DNA from: Fidelibacterota bacterium
GTDB lineage: Bacteria; Pseudomonadota; Alphaproteobacteria; Rhodospirillales; Rhodospirillaceae
Direction: 5' to 3'
Length of the DNA: 64,000 nucleotides
NCBI GenBank assembly: GCA_947475295.1
Contig: CANJLF010000010.1
Coordinates: forward strand, 1-64,000
Shown: positions 1 to 9,229 of the stretch, one piece after another
Layout: each line of letters opens with the position of its first letter
How positions within the stretch are numbered: position 1 is the stretch's first letter
Notes under the pieces: model-generated
Told to the model about the DNA's origin: nothing
What the model saw: the letters and a program-made list of their open reading frames with translations, nothing else
Databases searched by the model: none
Translations under genes and position numbers: made by a program

Positions 1-108
1 AACAACGGCAGCGGGTGCGCGAAAGGCTATCCCTCTTACTGGAATGCATTAGCCTTGACCCTTCAACCCGCGAACTACGGCTTCATTACCGCTTCACAGG
101 AGTGAAGG

Positions 109-184
109 TGGCGTCCCCACGGGGATTCGAACCCCGGTTACCGCCGTGAGAGGGCGGTGTCCTAGGCCTCTAGACGATGGGGAC
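109..184 (-). tRNA. tRNA-Glu (anticodon CTC)
   Basis: Read on the minus strand, this 76-base stretch folds as a complete cloverleaf. The acceptor stem GTCCCCA pairs with TGGGGAC, followed by discriminator G and an encoded CCA. The anticodon stem CCGCC/GGCGG closes the 7-base loop CTCTCAC, placing CTC at positions 34-36, which decodes GAG as glutamate. The T arm carries GGTTCGAATC. The body closely resembles typical bacterial tRNA-Glu. The CTC anticodon normally supplements an isoacceptor with UUC that must lie elsewhere. No other RNA gene is adjacent. Confidence 0.95.
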
Positions 185-260
185 CCGGAACAGTCTGTGC
201 GCAATCGGCGCAACCGCACCTTAGATAGTCTATGTCGGCGGGTGGGAGCAACCTCCGCCT

Positions 261-1172
261 CTACAGCGGAAAAGTCATATAGCCGTCGGTGGTGCCGTTG
301 GGGCCGGTGCTAAGGAAGAAATCCAGCAACAAAGGCAATCCAGGCGTGACGGCATAGCGGCTGAGATCGGTAATGCCTTCCGCGGCCAGAACCTCGTCGT
401 CGATGAAGAAATTGCCGGTACAGCTTTTGGCCGGGCGGGTCAGGATGAAATGGGCCGTATCGGCGACGATTTCCGGCTGGCGGCAGTGTTTGGCCAGCGC
501 GTCGCCGCCCAGCTCGTAGCGGATGGCGGCGGTGTTGATGCCCGTGCGCGGCCATAGCGCGTTGACGGCAACGCCTTTGGCTTTGAACTCCTCGGCCAAG
601 CCCAGCACGCACATGCTCATGCCGTATTTCGCCATGGTATAGGCCAAGGTTGAGCCGAACCATTTCGCGTTCATGTCGAGCGGCGGCGACAGCATCAGGA
701 TGTGCGGATTGGCGGCCTTCTTCAGATACGGCAGGCATTTTTGGCAGCACAAAAAGGTTCCGCGGGCGTTGACCTGCTGCATCAGATCATAGCGTTTCAT
801 CGCTGTATCGAGCGTGCCGCTGATGCTGACGGCGCTGGCGTTATTGATGAGGATATCGATGCCGCCGAAATGATCGGCGGCTTGTTTCGCCGCGGCTTCG
901 ACTTGCTGCTCATCACGGATGTCGACTTGGATCGCCAGCGCCTTGCCGCCCGCGGCCTCGATCTCGGTGGCGGCGGTGTGGATGGTGCCGGGCAGCTTGG
1001 GATGCGGCGCGGCGGTTTTCGCGGCGATGACGATATTGGCGCCGTCGGCGGCGGCACGCTTGGCGATGGCAAGGCCGATGCCGCGGCTGCCGCCGGAAAT
1101 GAAGATCGTTTTGCCTTTCAGACTGCGGCCTGCTCCCGCGCCCGGCTTCGTGCTCGCTCCATCCGCCGTCAT
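261..1172 (-). CDS. HSDL2-like short-chain dehydrogenase/reductase
   Basis: This 303-residue NAD(P)-dependent oxidoreductase has the Rossmann motif GGSRGIG near residue 27, an NNAS motif and a YTMAKYGM segment containing the catalytic Tyr and Lys. The segment LSPPLDMN before the tyrosine matches the variant active-site loop of the HSDL2 (hydroxysteroid dehydrogenase-like 2) family. These are peroxisomal or mitochondrial proteins in eukaryotes, and many alphaproteobacteria carry homologues thought to act in lipid or acyl-CoA metabolism. The frame is open further upstream, but the ATG at 1172 has GGAG about six bases before it and begins just ahead of the conserved fold. A second ATG at 1184 is possible. 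The substrate is unknown. Confidence 0.8.
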   Translation of the reverse strand: MTADGASTKPGAGAGRSLKGKTIFISGGSRGIGLAIAKRAAADGANIVIAAKTAAPHPKLPGTIHTAATEIEAAGGKALAIQVDIRDEQQVEAAAKQAADHFGGIDILINNASAVSISGTLDTAMKRYDLMQQVNARGTFLCCQKCLPYLKKAANPHILMLSPPLDMNAKWFGSTLAYTMAKYGMSMCVLGLAEEFKAKGVAVNALWPRTGINTAAIRYELGGDALAKHCRQPEIVADTAHFILTRPAKSCTGNFFIDDEVLAAEGITDLSRYAVTPGLPLLLDFFLSTGPNGTTDGYMTFPL

Positions 1173-1272
1173 ATCGCTCTCCATCCCGCGTAAGCCTCGA
1201 CTATAAGACGCGGGAGGCGAAAATGCGCGGATATATTGGTACGTTTTGAGGGGGTTGGACGCGTGTCCGAAA

Positions 1273-3096
1273 TCACGCCGCCTGTTGTTTGCGCTCCGGC
1301 GTTCCCACCACCGGCGCCTCGCCGGTGACATCCTCGGCGGCGTCGCGGGCGAACATCTCCTCCAACTCCTTCGCCGCGACTTTTGCGAGAGCCCGCATTT
1401 TCTCTTCATCGCCGTAATGCGTGTAGTGTTCGAACAGGCGCTTCTCGTCGTGGGCGTGGAAGGTCTTGACGGTCTTTTCGGCTTCGGCTTTCGCCATGCC
1501 GAGACCGATCAGCACCTCGCGCGCGACATCCAACGACGATAGCAGCGTTTCCCGCTGTAGCATGGTGACGCCCAGGTCCATCAGGCGGTAAGCATGCTGG
1601 CGGTTACGCGCGCGGGCGTAAATTTTCAAGTGCGGGAAATTCTTGACCACGGTCTCGGCTGTCCTGATCGAGGCATCGACGTCGTCGATGGCCAGCACCA
1701 GCACCTTGGCCTTGTCGGCTTTGGCGGCGCGTAAGAGGTCAAGGCGCGAGGCGTCGCCGTAATAAATCTCGCTGCCGAATTTCCGGACGAAATCCACTTG
1801 GGCAGCGCTGCTGTCGAGCGCCGTGAAGGGGATGCGCCGGGCCGCCAGGATGCGGCCGACGATTTGCCCGAAGCGTCCGAAGCCGGCGATGATCACCGGC
1901 TGCTCATCGACCGGCGCCACGTGGTAGGGCTTCTCCTGCGGCGGAACGAAGCCGCGCGTCAGCCAATCGTTGGCGAGGCTGATGAAGGGTGTGGCCGCCA
2001 TGGAAGCGCTCACCACCAGCACCAGCAGTTCTTCCAAATCCTTGCCCATGACGCCGGCGGCCACGGCGGCGGTGAAAATCACGAAGGCGAATTCACCGCC
2101 TTGCGGCAGGGCAAGGCCGAGGCTCTTGGCCGAATGATGGTTCAAACCCCACATCCGCCCGAGCACGTAAACCAGAATTCCTTTGGCCGCCATGAGGCCA
2201 GCCACCAGCAAGCCGACGGTTCCAGGCGCCTCGCGCAAAAGTCCCAGGTTCAGGGCCATGCCGACGGAGATGAAGAACAGCCCCAGCAGCAGGCCTTTGA
2301 AGGGTTCAATGTCGGCTTCGAGCTGGTGGCGGTATTCGGAATTGGCCAGCAGCATGCCGGCGAGAAAAGCACCCAGCGCCATGGAAATGCCGACCGAGTT
2401 CATAAGAAGCGCGGTGCCGCTGACGATCAACAGCGCGGTGGCCGTGAACAGCTCCGGCGTACGGGTAGCGGCCACGGCGCGCAACACCGGGCGCAAGACG
2501 AGATTGCCGCCGATCACGACCGCCGCGAGCACGCCTGCGACCTTCAACAGCGTGAGCCATACCGAGCTGCCGCTTGTCACCGCATAACCCGCGCTCAACA
2601 GCGGAACCACGGCCAGCACCGGGATGGCGGCGATGTCCTGAAACAGCAAAATAGCGAAGGCCGCGCGGCCATGACGGTCCTTCAGCTCTCCCCGCTCGGC
2701 CAGGGTTTGCAGCACGAAAGCAGTCGAAGACAGTGCGAGGCCAAGGCCTACGACGGCGGCGGTGGCGAGACCGATTCCGGCGGCGACGGCAACGCCGCCG
2801 ATGACCAGCCCGGTGAGGACGACTTGCGCGCTGCCCAGGCCGAAGACGGTATTGCGGAAGGTCCACAGGCGCGCCGGCTGCAATTCGAGGCCGATGATGA
2901 ACAGCAGCAGCACGACCCCGAATTCGGCGAAGTGCATGATGGCGTCGACATCGTTGATCATTTTCAGCCCGAAGGGGCCGATCAGCGCGCCGGCGGCCAG
3001 GTAGCCCAGCACAGCGCCCAGCCCCAATGACCTGAAAATAGGTACAACGATAACGGCGGCAGTGAAAAATACGGCCGCTTGGGTGAGCATCTCCAT
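1273..3096 (-). CDS. CPA2 cation:proton antiporter with TrkA-N domain (KefB/KefC type)
   Basis: This 607-residue inner-membrane protein has an N-terminal Na+/H+ exchanger domain (about residues 1-380, roughly 12 hydrophobic segments), including GLALSSTAFVLQTL, typical of KefB/KefC/YbaL transporters. A cytosolic RCK/TrkA-N nucleotide-binding domain follows, with GFGRFGQIVGR near residue 410. Such proteins exchange K+ or Na+ for H+ and are often gated by NAD(H) or glutathione adducts. The C-terminal 60 residues are charged. I chose the ATG at 3096 because GGGAG lies seven bases upstream; the 20 further upstream residues look non-coding. No KefF/KefG-type ancillary gene is adjacent, so glutathione gating cannot be inferred. 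Confidence 0.85.
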   Translation of the reverse strand: MEMLTQAAVFFTAAVIVVPIFRSLGLGAVLGYLAAGALIGPFGLKMINDVDAIMHFAEFGVVLLLFIIGLELQPARLWTFRNTVFGLGSAQVVLTGLVIGGVAVAAGIGLATAAVVGLGLALSSTAFVLQTLAERGELKDRHGRAAFAILLFQDIAAIPVLAVVPLLSAGYAVTSGSSVWLTLLKVAGVLAAVVIGGNLVLRPVLRAVAATRTPELFTATALLIVSGTALLMNSVGISMALGAFLAGMLLANSEYRHQLEADIEPFKGLLLGLFFISVGMALNLGLLREAPGTVGLLVAGLMAAKGILVYVLGRMWGLNHHSAKSLGLALPQGGEFAFVIFTAAVAAGVMGKDLEELLVLVVSASMAATPFISLANDWLTRGFVPPQEKPYHVAPVDEQPVIIAGFGRFGQIVGRILAARRIPFTALDSSAAQVDFVRKFGSEIYYGDASRLDLLRAAKADKAKVLVLAIDDVDASIRTAETVVKNFPHLKIYARARNRQHAYRLMDLGVTMLQRETLLSSLDVAREVLIGLGMAKAEAEKTVKTFHAHDEKRLFEHYTHYGDEEKMRALAKVAAKELEEMFARDAAEDVTGEAPVVGTPERKQQAA

Positions 3097-3228
3097 GGCC
3101 GTCTCCCGGGAGCCTAAATGAGCGCCCAATATGAGGCCTGAGGCGGCGTTCTGCAAAGGGCGCGGCCGTAAAATGCCGGATGTCTTATCAACTTGAGAGA
3201 AGAAAAATCCGCGAGCGCGGGTTTCTAA

Positions 3229-4023
3229 TCAGCCTTCGGCCTGCGCCGGGCGGTGTTTACCGCCGGCCGCCCACCGGGTCCCAAGTTCTTTGTCACCCGA
3301 GTCTGATTGTCCGGCTTCGAGTTCGGCCACACGGCTGCGCAAGGCCTCAACTTCATTCAAGAGGCCGCACAAAGCGCGTGCGGTCGGATCGGGCAGATCG
3401 TCGCAGGGCGATCCATAGGGCAGAAAATCAGGTTTCGTCGCGCCGCGTGCGGCCACGACTTGCGCCGGAATGCCGACCACCGTGACGCCGGCCGGTACAT
3501 CTTTCACCACGACAGCATTGGAGCCAACCCGGGCGCCTTTGCCGATGGTAATGCCGCCGAGAACCTGCGCTCCGGCGCCGATGATGGCGTCGTCTTCGAC
3601 AATCGGATGGCGGCGGCCTTGCGGCATGGAACCGGGCGCGATGCCGCCCAGCGTGACACCATGATAAAGGGTCACATCGTTGCCGATCACCGCGGTTTCA
3701 CCGATCACAACGCCGGTTCCATGATCGATGAACAAGCGCTTGCCGATCACAGCGCCCGGATGAATTTCGATACCCGAAAGCCAACGGCCGATTTCCGAAA
3801 CCAGGCGGGCGAGGAAGAGAAAGCCGCTGCGCCACAAGGCGTGTGCTAAACGGTAGAACACCAGAACGCGCAGGCCCGGATAAAGCAAAGCGATTTCGGC
3901 GAGCGAACGCGCGGCCGGATCGCGGGCCTTGATTGATGCCAGCATTGCCCGCAACCCATCGGCGCGCTGGCCGCTCGGCAGCGCGCTGCCTGACCACTCA
4001 CTCCCTGACACTGGGCCTGACAT
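3229..4023 (-). CDS. cysE: Serine O-acetyltransferase
   Basis: This enzyme transfers acetyl from acetyl-CoA to L-serine, giving O-acetylserine, the precursor of cysteine. The 264-residue protein has an N-terminal helical part with [10 protein letters not shown] and then a left-handed beta-helix of hexapeptide repeats, including [17 protein letters not shown] and [20 protein letters not shown]. These carry the catalytic His and Asp of the CysE/EpsC type. The N-terminus is short compared with the E. coli enzyme, as in the EpsC-like subgroup. ATG at 4023 has GGAG eight bases upstream; a GTG at 4032 overlaps that ribosome-binding site and is less likely. The gene is transcribed away from the Lrp-type regulator at 4355. 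Confidence 0.92.
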   Translation of the reverse strand: MSGPVSGSEWSGSALPSGQRADGLRAMLASIKARDPAARSLAEIALLYPGLRVLVFYRLAHALWRSGFLFLARLVSEIGRWLSGIEIHPGAVIGKRLFIDHGTGVVIGETAVIGNDVTLYHGVTLGGIAPGSMPQGRRHPIVEDDAIIGAGAQVLGGITIGKGARVGSNAVVVKDVPAGVTVVGIPAQVVAARGATKPDFLPYGSPCDDLPDPTARALCGLLNEVEALRSRVAELEAGQSDSGDKELGTRWAAGGKHRPAQAEG

Positions 4024-4169
4024 CGGCGTCACTCCAATAAAAATCGCGCGGCTTTAGGACCTGGAAGCGGGGATCGCAAAACGGGATAATCCGGCGATGT
4101 CCCAATCTAGGTGCGCGCGGGCATAAGTCGAGTCCCATGCCGTATAGCATCGACTTTGCAAAGAAGGGA

Positions 4170-4220
4170 AATAATAATCTTCCCCGACCGGGTCACGTGG
4201 CCTATAAAGAGATAATTATT
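4170..4220. promoter_or_regulatory. AT-rich inverted repeat in cysE/Lrp divergent region
   Basis: The 331 bases between the divergent cysE and Lrp-family genes contain no gene. Within them AATAATAAT at 4170-4178 and ATAATTATT at 4212-4220 form an imperfect inverted repeat (8 of 9 positions) across a GC-rich stretch. Lrp/AsnC regulators bind AT-rich dyads and often control their own promoter, so an operator is plausible, but this is inference from position and composition only. Confidence 0.25.
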
Positions 4221-4354
4221 CTATAGCGGCCAAAAAACCGGAGGATGTCCTTCCGACTCGGCCGGGGCGCCCGCGATTTACCGCTGGGCGGCGTGGCCCC
4301 GAGGCCCTGCATAGCCTATCCCCGATCAACCTGTTTCGCGCGGAGTATCCTCTC

Positions 4355-4828
4355 ATGGACCCCATCGACCGCAAGATCCTCGCCCTCCTGCAAGCCAACG
4401 CAGGCCTTTCCATCGCCGACATCGCCACCAAGGTCGGGTTGTCGCAGACGCCGTGCTGGAAGCGCATCCAGAAGATGGAGCAGTCCGGTGTCATTAAGGC
4501 GCGGGTCGCGCTGCTTGACGCCAAGCGCCTCAACCTGGGCTTGACCGTCTTTGTGATTATCCGCACCAATCAGCATGACGACGTCTGGCTGCAGAAGTTC
4601 GCCCGCGCCGTGAAGGAAATGAACGAGATCACCGCCATCTGGCGCATGGCGGGGGATATCGACTATCTCCTGCGCGTGGTGGTGAAAGACATGGAAGCCT
4701 ATGACGCGTTTTATAAGCGCCTGATCAAACGCGTCTCGCTCAGCGATGTCAGTTCGACCTTCGTGATGGAAGAGATCAAATACACGACGGCGTTGCCGCT
4801 CGAGCCCGCCGCAGTTCTGAGCCCCTAA
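4355..4828 (+). CDS. Lrp/AsnC family transcriptional regulator
   Basis: This 157-residue regulator has an N-terminal winged helix-turn-helix (MDPIDRKILALLQANAGLS, then VGLSQTPCWKRIQKME as the recognition helix) and a C-terminal RAM domain of about 85 residues that binds an amino acid and drives oligomerisation. The SQTPCW(K/R)R signature is typical of alphaproteobacterial Lrp-like proteins. Members sense amino acids such as leucine, lysine or proline and act locally on adjacent genes. The ligand cannot be read from sequence. The gene diverges from cysE, which makes sulfur amino-acid supply a candidate role, but no direct evidence exists. GGAG lies about 12 bases before the ATG. Confidence 0.88.
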   Translation: MDPIDRKILALLQANAGLSIADIATKVGLSQTPCWKRIQKMEQSGVIKARVALLDAKRLNLGLTVFVIIRTNQHDDVWLQKFARAVKEMNEITAIWRMAGDIDYLLRVVVKDMEAYDAFYKRLIKRVSLSDVSSTFVMEEIKYTTALPLEPAAVLSP

Positions 4829-4853
4829 GACAGGCCTCTAATAAGGCGGGCCC

Positions 4854-5924
4854 CTAAAAAGCGGGCAGCTTTTTCAGCTTACGCCATAGCTTGATGGTTT
4901 TGGGGGCCGCCTCGGCGGCGGCCTTTTGGTGCCAAGCGCTGACGGTATTGCCGCCGCCGGCGATTTGACGCCGTTCTGCGCCGGAGCTCGCGTTGTTGAC
5001 CAGCGTGTCGACCGTACGCTTGGCAACCGTGATGTCGTTCAGGTGCCCGAGATTGTCCTGCAGATCCTTCAAGACCGCGTTAAGGCGGTGGGTGCGTTTG
5101 GCGGGCAAGACCGCTTGAAAAAACTCAACCCCGTAACGGGTTTTTTTCACCGCGATGCGGAGTTCGTGACGCGCTTCCGCGGTTAGAGATTCAATATCAT
5201 CATATTCGGCCCGGATATTGCGCAGGCGCCGGTTCAAGAAACGCTTGGCAAAGTCCACGGCCGATACGGCCTTGCTGTCGCGGCTATCATCGCTGCCGTC
5301 ATGCCAGCCGCGACCCGTTAGCCAGGCATCCAGACGGCCGATAAAACGCCCCGTGCGCGCACCTTTCAAGGTTCTGGCGGCGGCCTGGTGCGCGCCGGTT
5401 TGAGCCGCACGCGCGACGCGCATCAAATGCGCCAGCTCGGCGTTCTCCGACACGCGTTCCGCAAGGGGCTCGGCGAGATCCTGAATGAACACGTCCAGGT
5501 CCCGCGCCGGCCCCAGTTGCGTGAGCAGCCATTTGGCCTCGACATTCAGCCAAGCGCGCTGGGCCGGGGGGATGTACTTCTTGAATGCCGAGAGCGCCGA
5601 GCGCAAGCGCCGCAAGCCCACGCGCACTTGGTGAAGGCCTTCGGGAAGCTGGGCATCGATCACCGCAGCCATGTTCTTTTGCCAATGATCGCGGCAGGCG
5701 GAGACGACGACAAAGATCGCGTCGTCGACCGTGGCATTCTCATTGAGGATGACCGGCGCGGACTTGAACCAGGCCGGGCGCTTGCCGCGACGGGTGGCTT
5801 TGCGGGCGGCGGGTGACCCCGCCCGATATCGTTTCGCGGTCAAGGATACGGCAGACGTCCGCGCGCCGCCGGGGGAACGCTCTGGCGACTGCTGTTTGGA
5901 GTTTTGTGAAAGCGCGCGCACCAT
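4854..5924 (-). CDS. CHAD domain-containing protein
   Basis: This 356-residue protein carries a CHAD domain (conserved histidine alpha-helical domain) from about residue 85 to the end. The two helical halves each show the histidine-containing helix: LHQVRVGLRRLRSALSAFKK near residue 98 and HELRIAVKKTRYGVEFF near residue 260. CHAD domains bind inorganic polyphosphate and often accompany CYTH phosphatases or polyphosphate granules. No CYTH domain is fused or adjacent here. The N-terminal 60 residues are basic and low in complexity, probably disordered. The start is ATG at 5924; the region beyond contains DnaA-box-like sequences. The gene follows nrdJ on the same strand after 149 bases. Confidence 0.85.
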   Translation of the reverse strand: MVRALSQNSKQQSPERSPGGARTSAVSLTAKRYRAGSPAARKATRRGKRPAWFKSAPVILNENATVDDAIFVVVSACRDHWQKNMAAVIDAQLPEGLHQVRVGLRRLRSALSAFKKYIPPAQRAWLNVEAKWLLTQLGPARDLDVFIQDLAEPLAERVSENAELAHLMRVARAAQTGAHQAAARTLKGARTGRFIGRLDAWLTGRGWHDGSDDSRDSKAVSAVDFAKRFLNRRLRNIRAEYDDIESLTAEARHELRIAVKKTRYGVEFFQAVLPAKRTHRLNAVLKDLQDNLGHLNDITVAKRTVDTLVNNASSGAERRQIAGGGNTVSAWHQKAAAEAAPKTIKLWRKLKKLPAF

Positions 5925-5975
5925 GAACCGGCCCTAGCCCCGAAGGAAGGGGAGTTTACGCGACGGCCACCATAA

Positions 5976-6055
5976 ATATCCACAGGCTGCGGCCGTATTT
6001 CGCAGCGAAATTAAGTCAGAAATATTACAGCTTGGGCGTGGCGGCCTGTGGATAA
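5976..6055. promoter_or_regulatory. Inverted pair of DnaA-box-like 9-mers
   Basis: TGTGGATAA at 6047-6055 is an exact minus-strand copy of the consensus DnaA box TTATCCACA. ATATCCACA at 5976-5984 differs at one position. The pair forms an inverted repeat in which TATCCACAGGC (5977-5987) is perfectly complementary to GCCTGTGGATA (6044-6054). They sit between the 3' end of nrdJ and the 5' end of the CHAD gene. The match to the box is direct; binding of DnaA and any regulatory role are inference. Confidence 0.4.
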
Positions 6056-6073
6056 CTTAGCCAAAGGCGCGGT

Positions 6074-8374
6074 TTAGCTGCATTTTGAATAGCCGCAGCT
6101 GGTGCAGCTGTCGCAACCTTCCTGTTGCAACAGCGCATAAGTGCCGCACTTGGGACAAGCGCGGAAGCGCTTGTCGCGCGCCGCGGTTTCCTTTTGCGCG
6201 ACCTCTTTCAGACTGACAACTTTGCCGCTGTCATTGCCGGCCTCCGCAGCCTTGGCGCGCGTCAAAGCATTTTGCGGCAGGAAACCGATCTCGATCATGT
6301 GCTGTTCAATGATGTCGCCGATGGCCGCCAGCAACGACGGCACGTAACGGCCGTTCATCCACTGACCGCCGCGCGGATCGAATACGGCCTTCAATTCCTC
6401 AACCACGAAGCCGACGTCACCGCCACGGCGAAAGACCGCCGAGATCATGCGCGTCAGCGCCACGGTCCAGGCGTAGTGTTCCATATTCTTCGAGTTAATG
6501 AACACTTCGAAGGGCCGACGCACGCCGCGACCCTTGGCATCCTCGGCCATGATGTCGTTGACGGTGATGTAGATGGCGTGATCGCTCTCGGGCCAGCGCA
6601 GTTTGTAGGTCAGGCCGGGCAGCGTCTCAGGCCGCGCCAAGGGCGTAGATGTGTCGTCCTCCACCGTGGTCTTGCGGTCCTTCTTGACCTCCAGCACGGC
6701 CCCGCGCACGGCGCTGGGACGGTAGGTCGTGCAGCCCTTGCAGCCCATATCGTAGGCCTTCATGTAAACTTCGGCGAAGGCCGCGAACGGAAAGTCCTCA
6801 GGCACATTGATGGTCTTTGAGATCGAGCTGTCGACGTAGTCCTGTACAGCCGCTTGCATGACCAGGTGATCGATAGGTGCAAGGCCTTGCGCATCGACAA
6901 AATACTCGGGCAGGGGCGCGTCCTCACCTTTGATCGACCGGAATAGGCGGTAAGCGTAATCCGAGACGTCTTCGGCGCGCTTGGTGCCGTCGCGCATCAT
7001 CACATTGCGCGTATAGGCAAAGCTGAACACCGGCTCCAAACCCGAGGAGACATTGTCGGCAAACAGCGAAATCGTGCCGGTGGGCGCGATTGAGGTCACC
7101 AGGGCATTGCGGATGCCGTGCTTGGCGATGCGGTCCCTAAGCGCCGCCGGCAACGAACGAATGGTTTCGCCGGCAAGATATTTTTCGCGGTCGAACAGCG
7201 GGAAAGGCCCCTTTTCCGCAGCGAGATCGATCGATGCGCCGTAGGCGGCGTCGCGGAAAGCGGTCATCCAGCGGCGTGTCATGGCCACGGCGTCGGCGCC
7301 GCCGTAGCGCAAACCGCACATGATCAGCGCGTCGGCGAGGCCGGTAATGCCGAGGCCGACGCGCCGCTTCTGCTCGGCTTCACGGCGTTGCTCCTCGACC
7401 GGATATTTCGAGGCTTCGACGACGTTGTCCATCATGCGGACGGCGACGGCAATCAAGTCCTTGAGCGCGGTTTCATCCAGGCGGGCTTGCGGCGAGAAAG
7501 GCTCCGCGACCATGCGCGCGAGATTGATCGAGCCCAAGAGGCAGGTGCCGTAGGGTGGCAGAGGCTGCTCGCCGCAGGGGTTGGTCGCGGCGATGGTTTC
7601 GCAATAGTACAAATTATTGCGGGCGTTGATGCGGTCGATGAAGATCACGCCGGGCTCGGCATTATCGTAAGTGGCCCGCATGATCTTGTCCCACAGCGCG
7701 CGGGCTTTGACGGTGCGGTAGACCTTGCCGCCGAATTGCAGCGCCCAGTCCTGATCGTTTTTGACCGCCGCCATAAAAGCATCCGTCGCCAGCACCGAGA
7801 CATTGAACATGGTTAGGCGGCCGGGCGTTTGCTTGGCGGAGATGAAGTCCTCGATGTCGGGATGATCGCAGCGCAAGGTCGCCATCATGGCGCCGCGCCG
7901 CGAGCCCGCGCTCATGATGGTGCGGCACATGGAATCCCAGACTTCCATGAACGACAGCGGACCGGAGGCGTCGGCACCGACGCCTTTCACCGGCGCGCCG
8001 TTAGGACGCAAGGTCGAGAAGTCGTAACCGATGCCGCCGCCCTGCTGCATGGTCAGGGCGGCCTCGCGCAAGTTGGCGAAGATGCTGCCCATGTCGTCGC
8101 CGATGGTGCCCATGACAAAGCAGTTGTGCAGCGTCACGGTGCGCCCGGTGCCGGCGCCGGCCAGAATGCGGCCCGCCGGCAAGAAGCGGAAATCGGCCAT
8201 GGCCCTCTCAAAACGCGGCGCCCAAGCCGCCGGATCGCGTTCGGGCGCCGCTAAAGCTTTGGCCACGCGCGCCCAGGTATCGGCCACGGCGGAGTCCACG
8301 GGCAGACCATCGGCGGTCTTGAAGCGGTATTTCATGTCCCAGATCTGCTGGGCGATGGGCGAAGACTCAGTCAC
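6074..8374 (-). CDS. nrdJ: Adenosylcobalamin-dependent (class II) ribonucleotide reductase
   Basis: This enzyme reduces ribonucleotides to deoxyribonucleotides using a radical generated from adenosylcobalamin, without oxygen or an NrdB subunit. The 766-residue chain shows the RNR barrel with NPCGEQPLPPYGTC near residue 265 (active-site Cys loop), GLGITGLADAL near residue 345 and the alpha/beta-barrel motif APTGTISL near residue 435. The C-terminus holds CPKCGTYALLQ and CDSCTSCGYSKCS, a zinc-ribbon-like tail that carries the redox cysteines for thioredoxin or an equivalent. The GTG start at 8374 gives the usual N-terminus QQIWDMKYRFK; GGAC precedes it. A PduO-type cobalamin adenosyltransferase at 25966 could help supply the cofactor. 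I see no cobalamin riboswitch in the 90-base leader. Confidence 0.95.
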   Translation of the reverse strand: MTESSPIAQQIWDMKYRFKTADGLPVDSAVADTWARVAKALAAPERDPAAWAPRFERAMADFRFLPAGRILAGAGTGRTVTLHNCFVMGTIGDDMGSIFANLREAALTMQQGGGIGYDFSTLRPNGAPVKGVGADASGPLSFMEVWDSMCRTIMSAGSRRGAMMATLRCDHPDIEDFISAKQTPGRLTMFNVSVLATDAFMAAVKNDQDWALQFGGKVYRTVKARALWDKIMRATYDNAEPGVIFIDRINARNNLYYCETIAATNPCGEQPLPPYGTCLLGSINLARMVAEPFSPQARLDETALKDLIAVAVRMMDNVVEASKYPVEEQRREAEQKRRVGLGITGLADALIMCGLRYGGADAVAMTRRWMTAFRDAAYGASIDLAAEKGPFPLFDREKYLAGETIRSLPAALRDRIAKHGIRNALVTSIAPTGTISLFADNVSSGLEPVFSFAYTRNVMMRDGTKRAEDVSDYAYRLFRSIKGEDAPLPEYFVDAQGLAPIDHLVMQAAVQDYVDSSISKTINVPEDFPFAAFAEVYMKAYDMGCKGCTTYRPSAVRGAVLEVKKDRKTTVEDDTSTPLARPETLPGLTYKLRWPESDHAIYITVNDIMAEDAKGRGVRRPFEVFINSKNMEHYAWTVALTRMISAVFRRGGDVGFVVEELKAVFDPRGGQWMNGRYVPSLLAAIGDIIEQHMIEIGFLPQNALTRAKAAEAGNDSGKVVSLKEVAQKETAARDKRFRACPKCGTYALLQQEGCDSCTSCGYSKCS

Positions 8375-8464
8375 GTGCTGTCCAGTCTCATATTCTTGTT
8401 TTGTTCTCTTCAGCCTAACAGATTACCGGCGAATTCCTAACGAACCTGAAATTTTACAGCGATT

Positions 8465-9229
8465 TCAATGGGCTTTGTTTTTCCGGAGTGGCTCGTCACC
8501 GGCCGAATCCAGGCGGGAATCGGCGGCCTCGAAGGTGGTCCGCAAGGTTGCCAAAAGCCCATCCCGGTCCAAGCCGCGGGGCAAGGCCGGCATGAACCGG
8601 AAGATGATCTCGCCGGGAATTTTCAGAATGCGCGTCTTGCCCCAGAAGTAGCCGGTGTTGAGCGCCATGGGGATCATCGGCACGTCGCATTGGTTATAAA
8701 GTGCGGCGATACCCGGCTGGTAAGGACGCTTCTCGCCAAAGGGCACGCGGGTCCCTTCCGGAAATACGACGACTTGGTGTCCGGCTTCGAGTGCGACTTG
8801 TGTCGCGCGCAGCATTTTGCGCATGGCGCCGGCGCCGGCGCCGCGATCTATGGCGACGAACCCGGCGCGCGTCATGTACCAGCCGATGAAGGGAATCCAG
8901 GTCAGCTCGCGTTTCAGAATGAAAATCGGATGTTCGAGGTCCATGAACAAGCGGTAGGTCTCGAAGGACGACTGATGTTCGGCGGCGATGATGCAGGCGC
9001 CGGGCGGAACGTGTTCCAGTCCCATTACACGGCACGTAATACCGGCGATGACGCGCGCCAGCACCATGATGCCGCCGATCCAAAAGCGGATGCCGTGCAA
9101 GGTCCAACGCGGCGTGATCAATGTCGGCAGCAAAAAGATTGCCGAAAACACCGTCCACACCAGGAAAAACACCAGGTAAAGCCAGGATCGCAACCAGACC
9201 ATGGCCGGAATCGCAGGTGACGACGTCAT
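8465..9229 (-). CDS. plsC: 1-acyl-sn-glycerol-3-phosphate acyltransferase
   Basis: This 254-residue membrane-associated acyltransferase converts lysophosphatidic acid to phosphatidic acid in phospholipid synthesis. It has a hydrophobic N-terminal anchor (residues about 15-60), the catalytic block EHQSSFET, in which the usual H-X4-D is H-X4-E as in many proteobacterial homologues, then FPEGTRVPFG as the substrate-binding block III and a proline-containing block IV. Its ATG overlaps the stop of ydcF by four bases (ATGA), so the two are translationally coupled. The run ftsE-ftsX-ydcF-plsC is a common alphaproteobacterial arrangement. Confidence 0.9.
   Translation of the reverse strand: MTSSPAIPAMVWLRSWLYLVFFLVWTVFSAIFLLPTLITPRWTLHGIRFWIGGIMVLARVIAGITCRVMGLEHVPPGACIIAAEHQSSFETYRLFMDLEHPIFILKRELTWIPFIGWYMTRAGFVAIDRGAGAGAMRKMLRATQVALEAGHQVVVFPEGTRVPFGEKRPYQPGIAALYNQCDVPMIPMALNTGYFWGKTRILKIPGEIIFRFMPALPRGLDRDGLLATLRTTFEAADSRLDSAGDEPLRKNKAH

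Noticed and set aside
310-1206. Several long open frames on both strands overlapping the HSDL2-like gene
   Set aside because: They are rich in Arg, Pro and Ala, lack family motifs, and are shadows of a high-GC gene whose own frame shows clear motifs.
1798-3030. A 410-residue plus-strand frame opposite the antiporter gene
   Set aside because: It is His/Gln/Arg-rich with no domain, while the minus-strand frame is an unmistakable transporter.
8375-8464. Cobalamin riboswitch upstream of nrdJ
   Set aside because: The gap is only 90 bases and contains no B12-box-like GCCACTG motif or extended hairpins.
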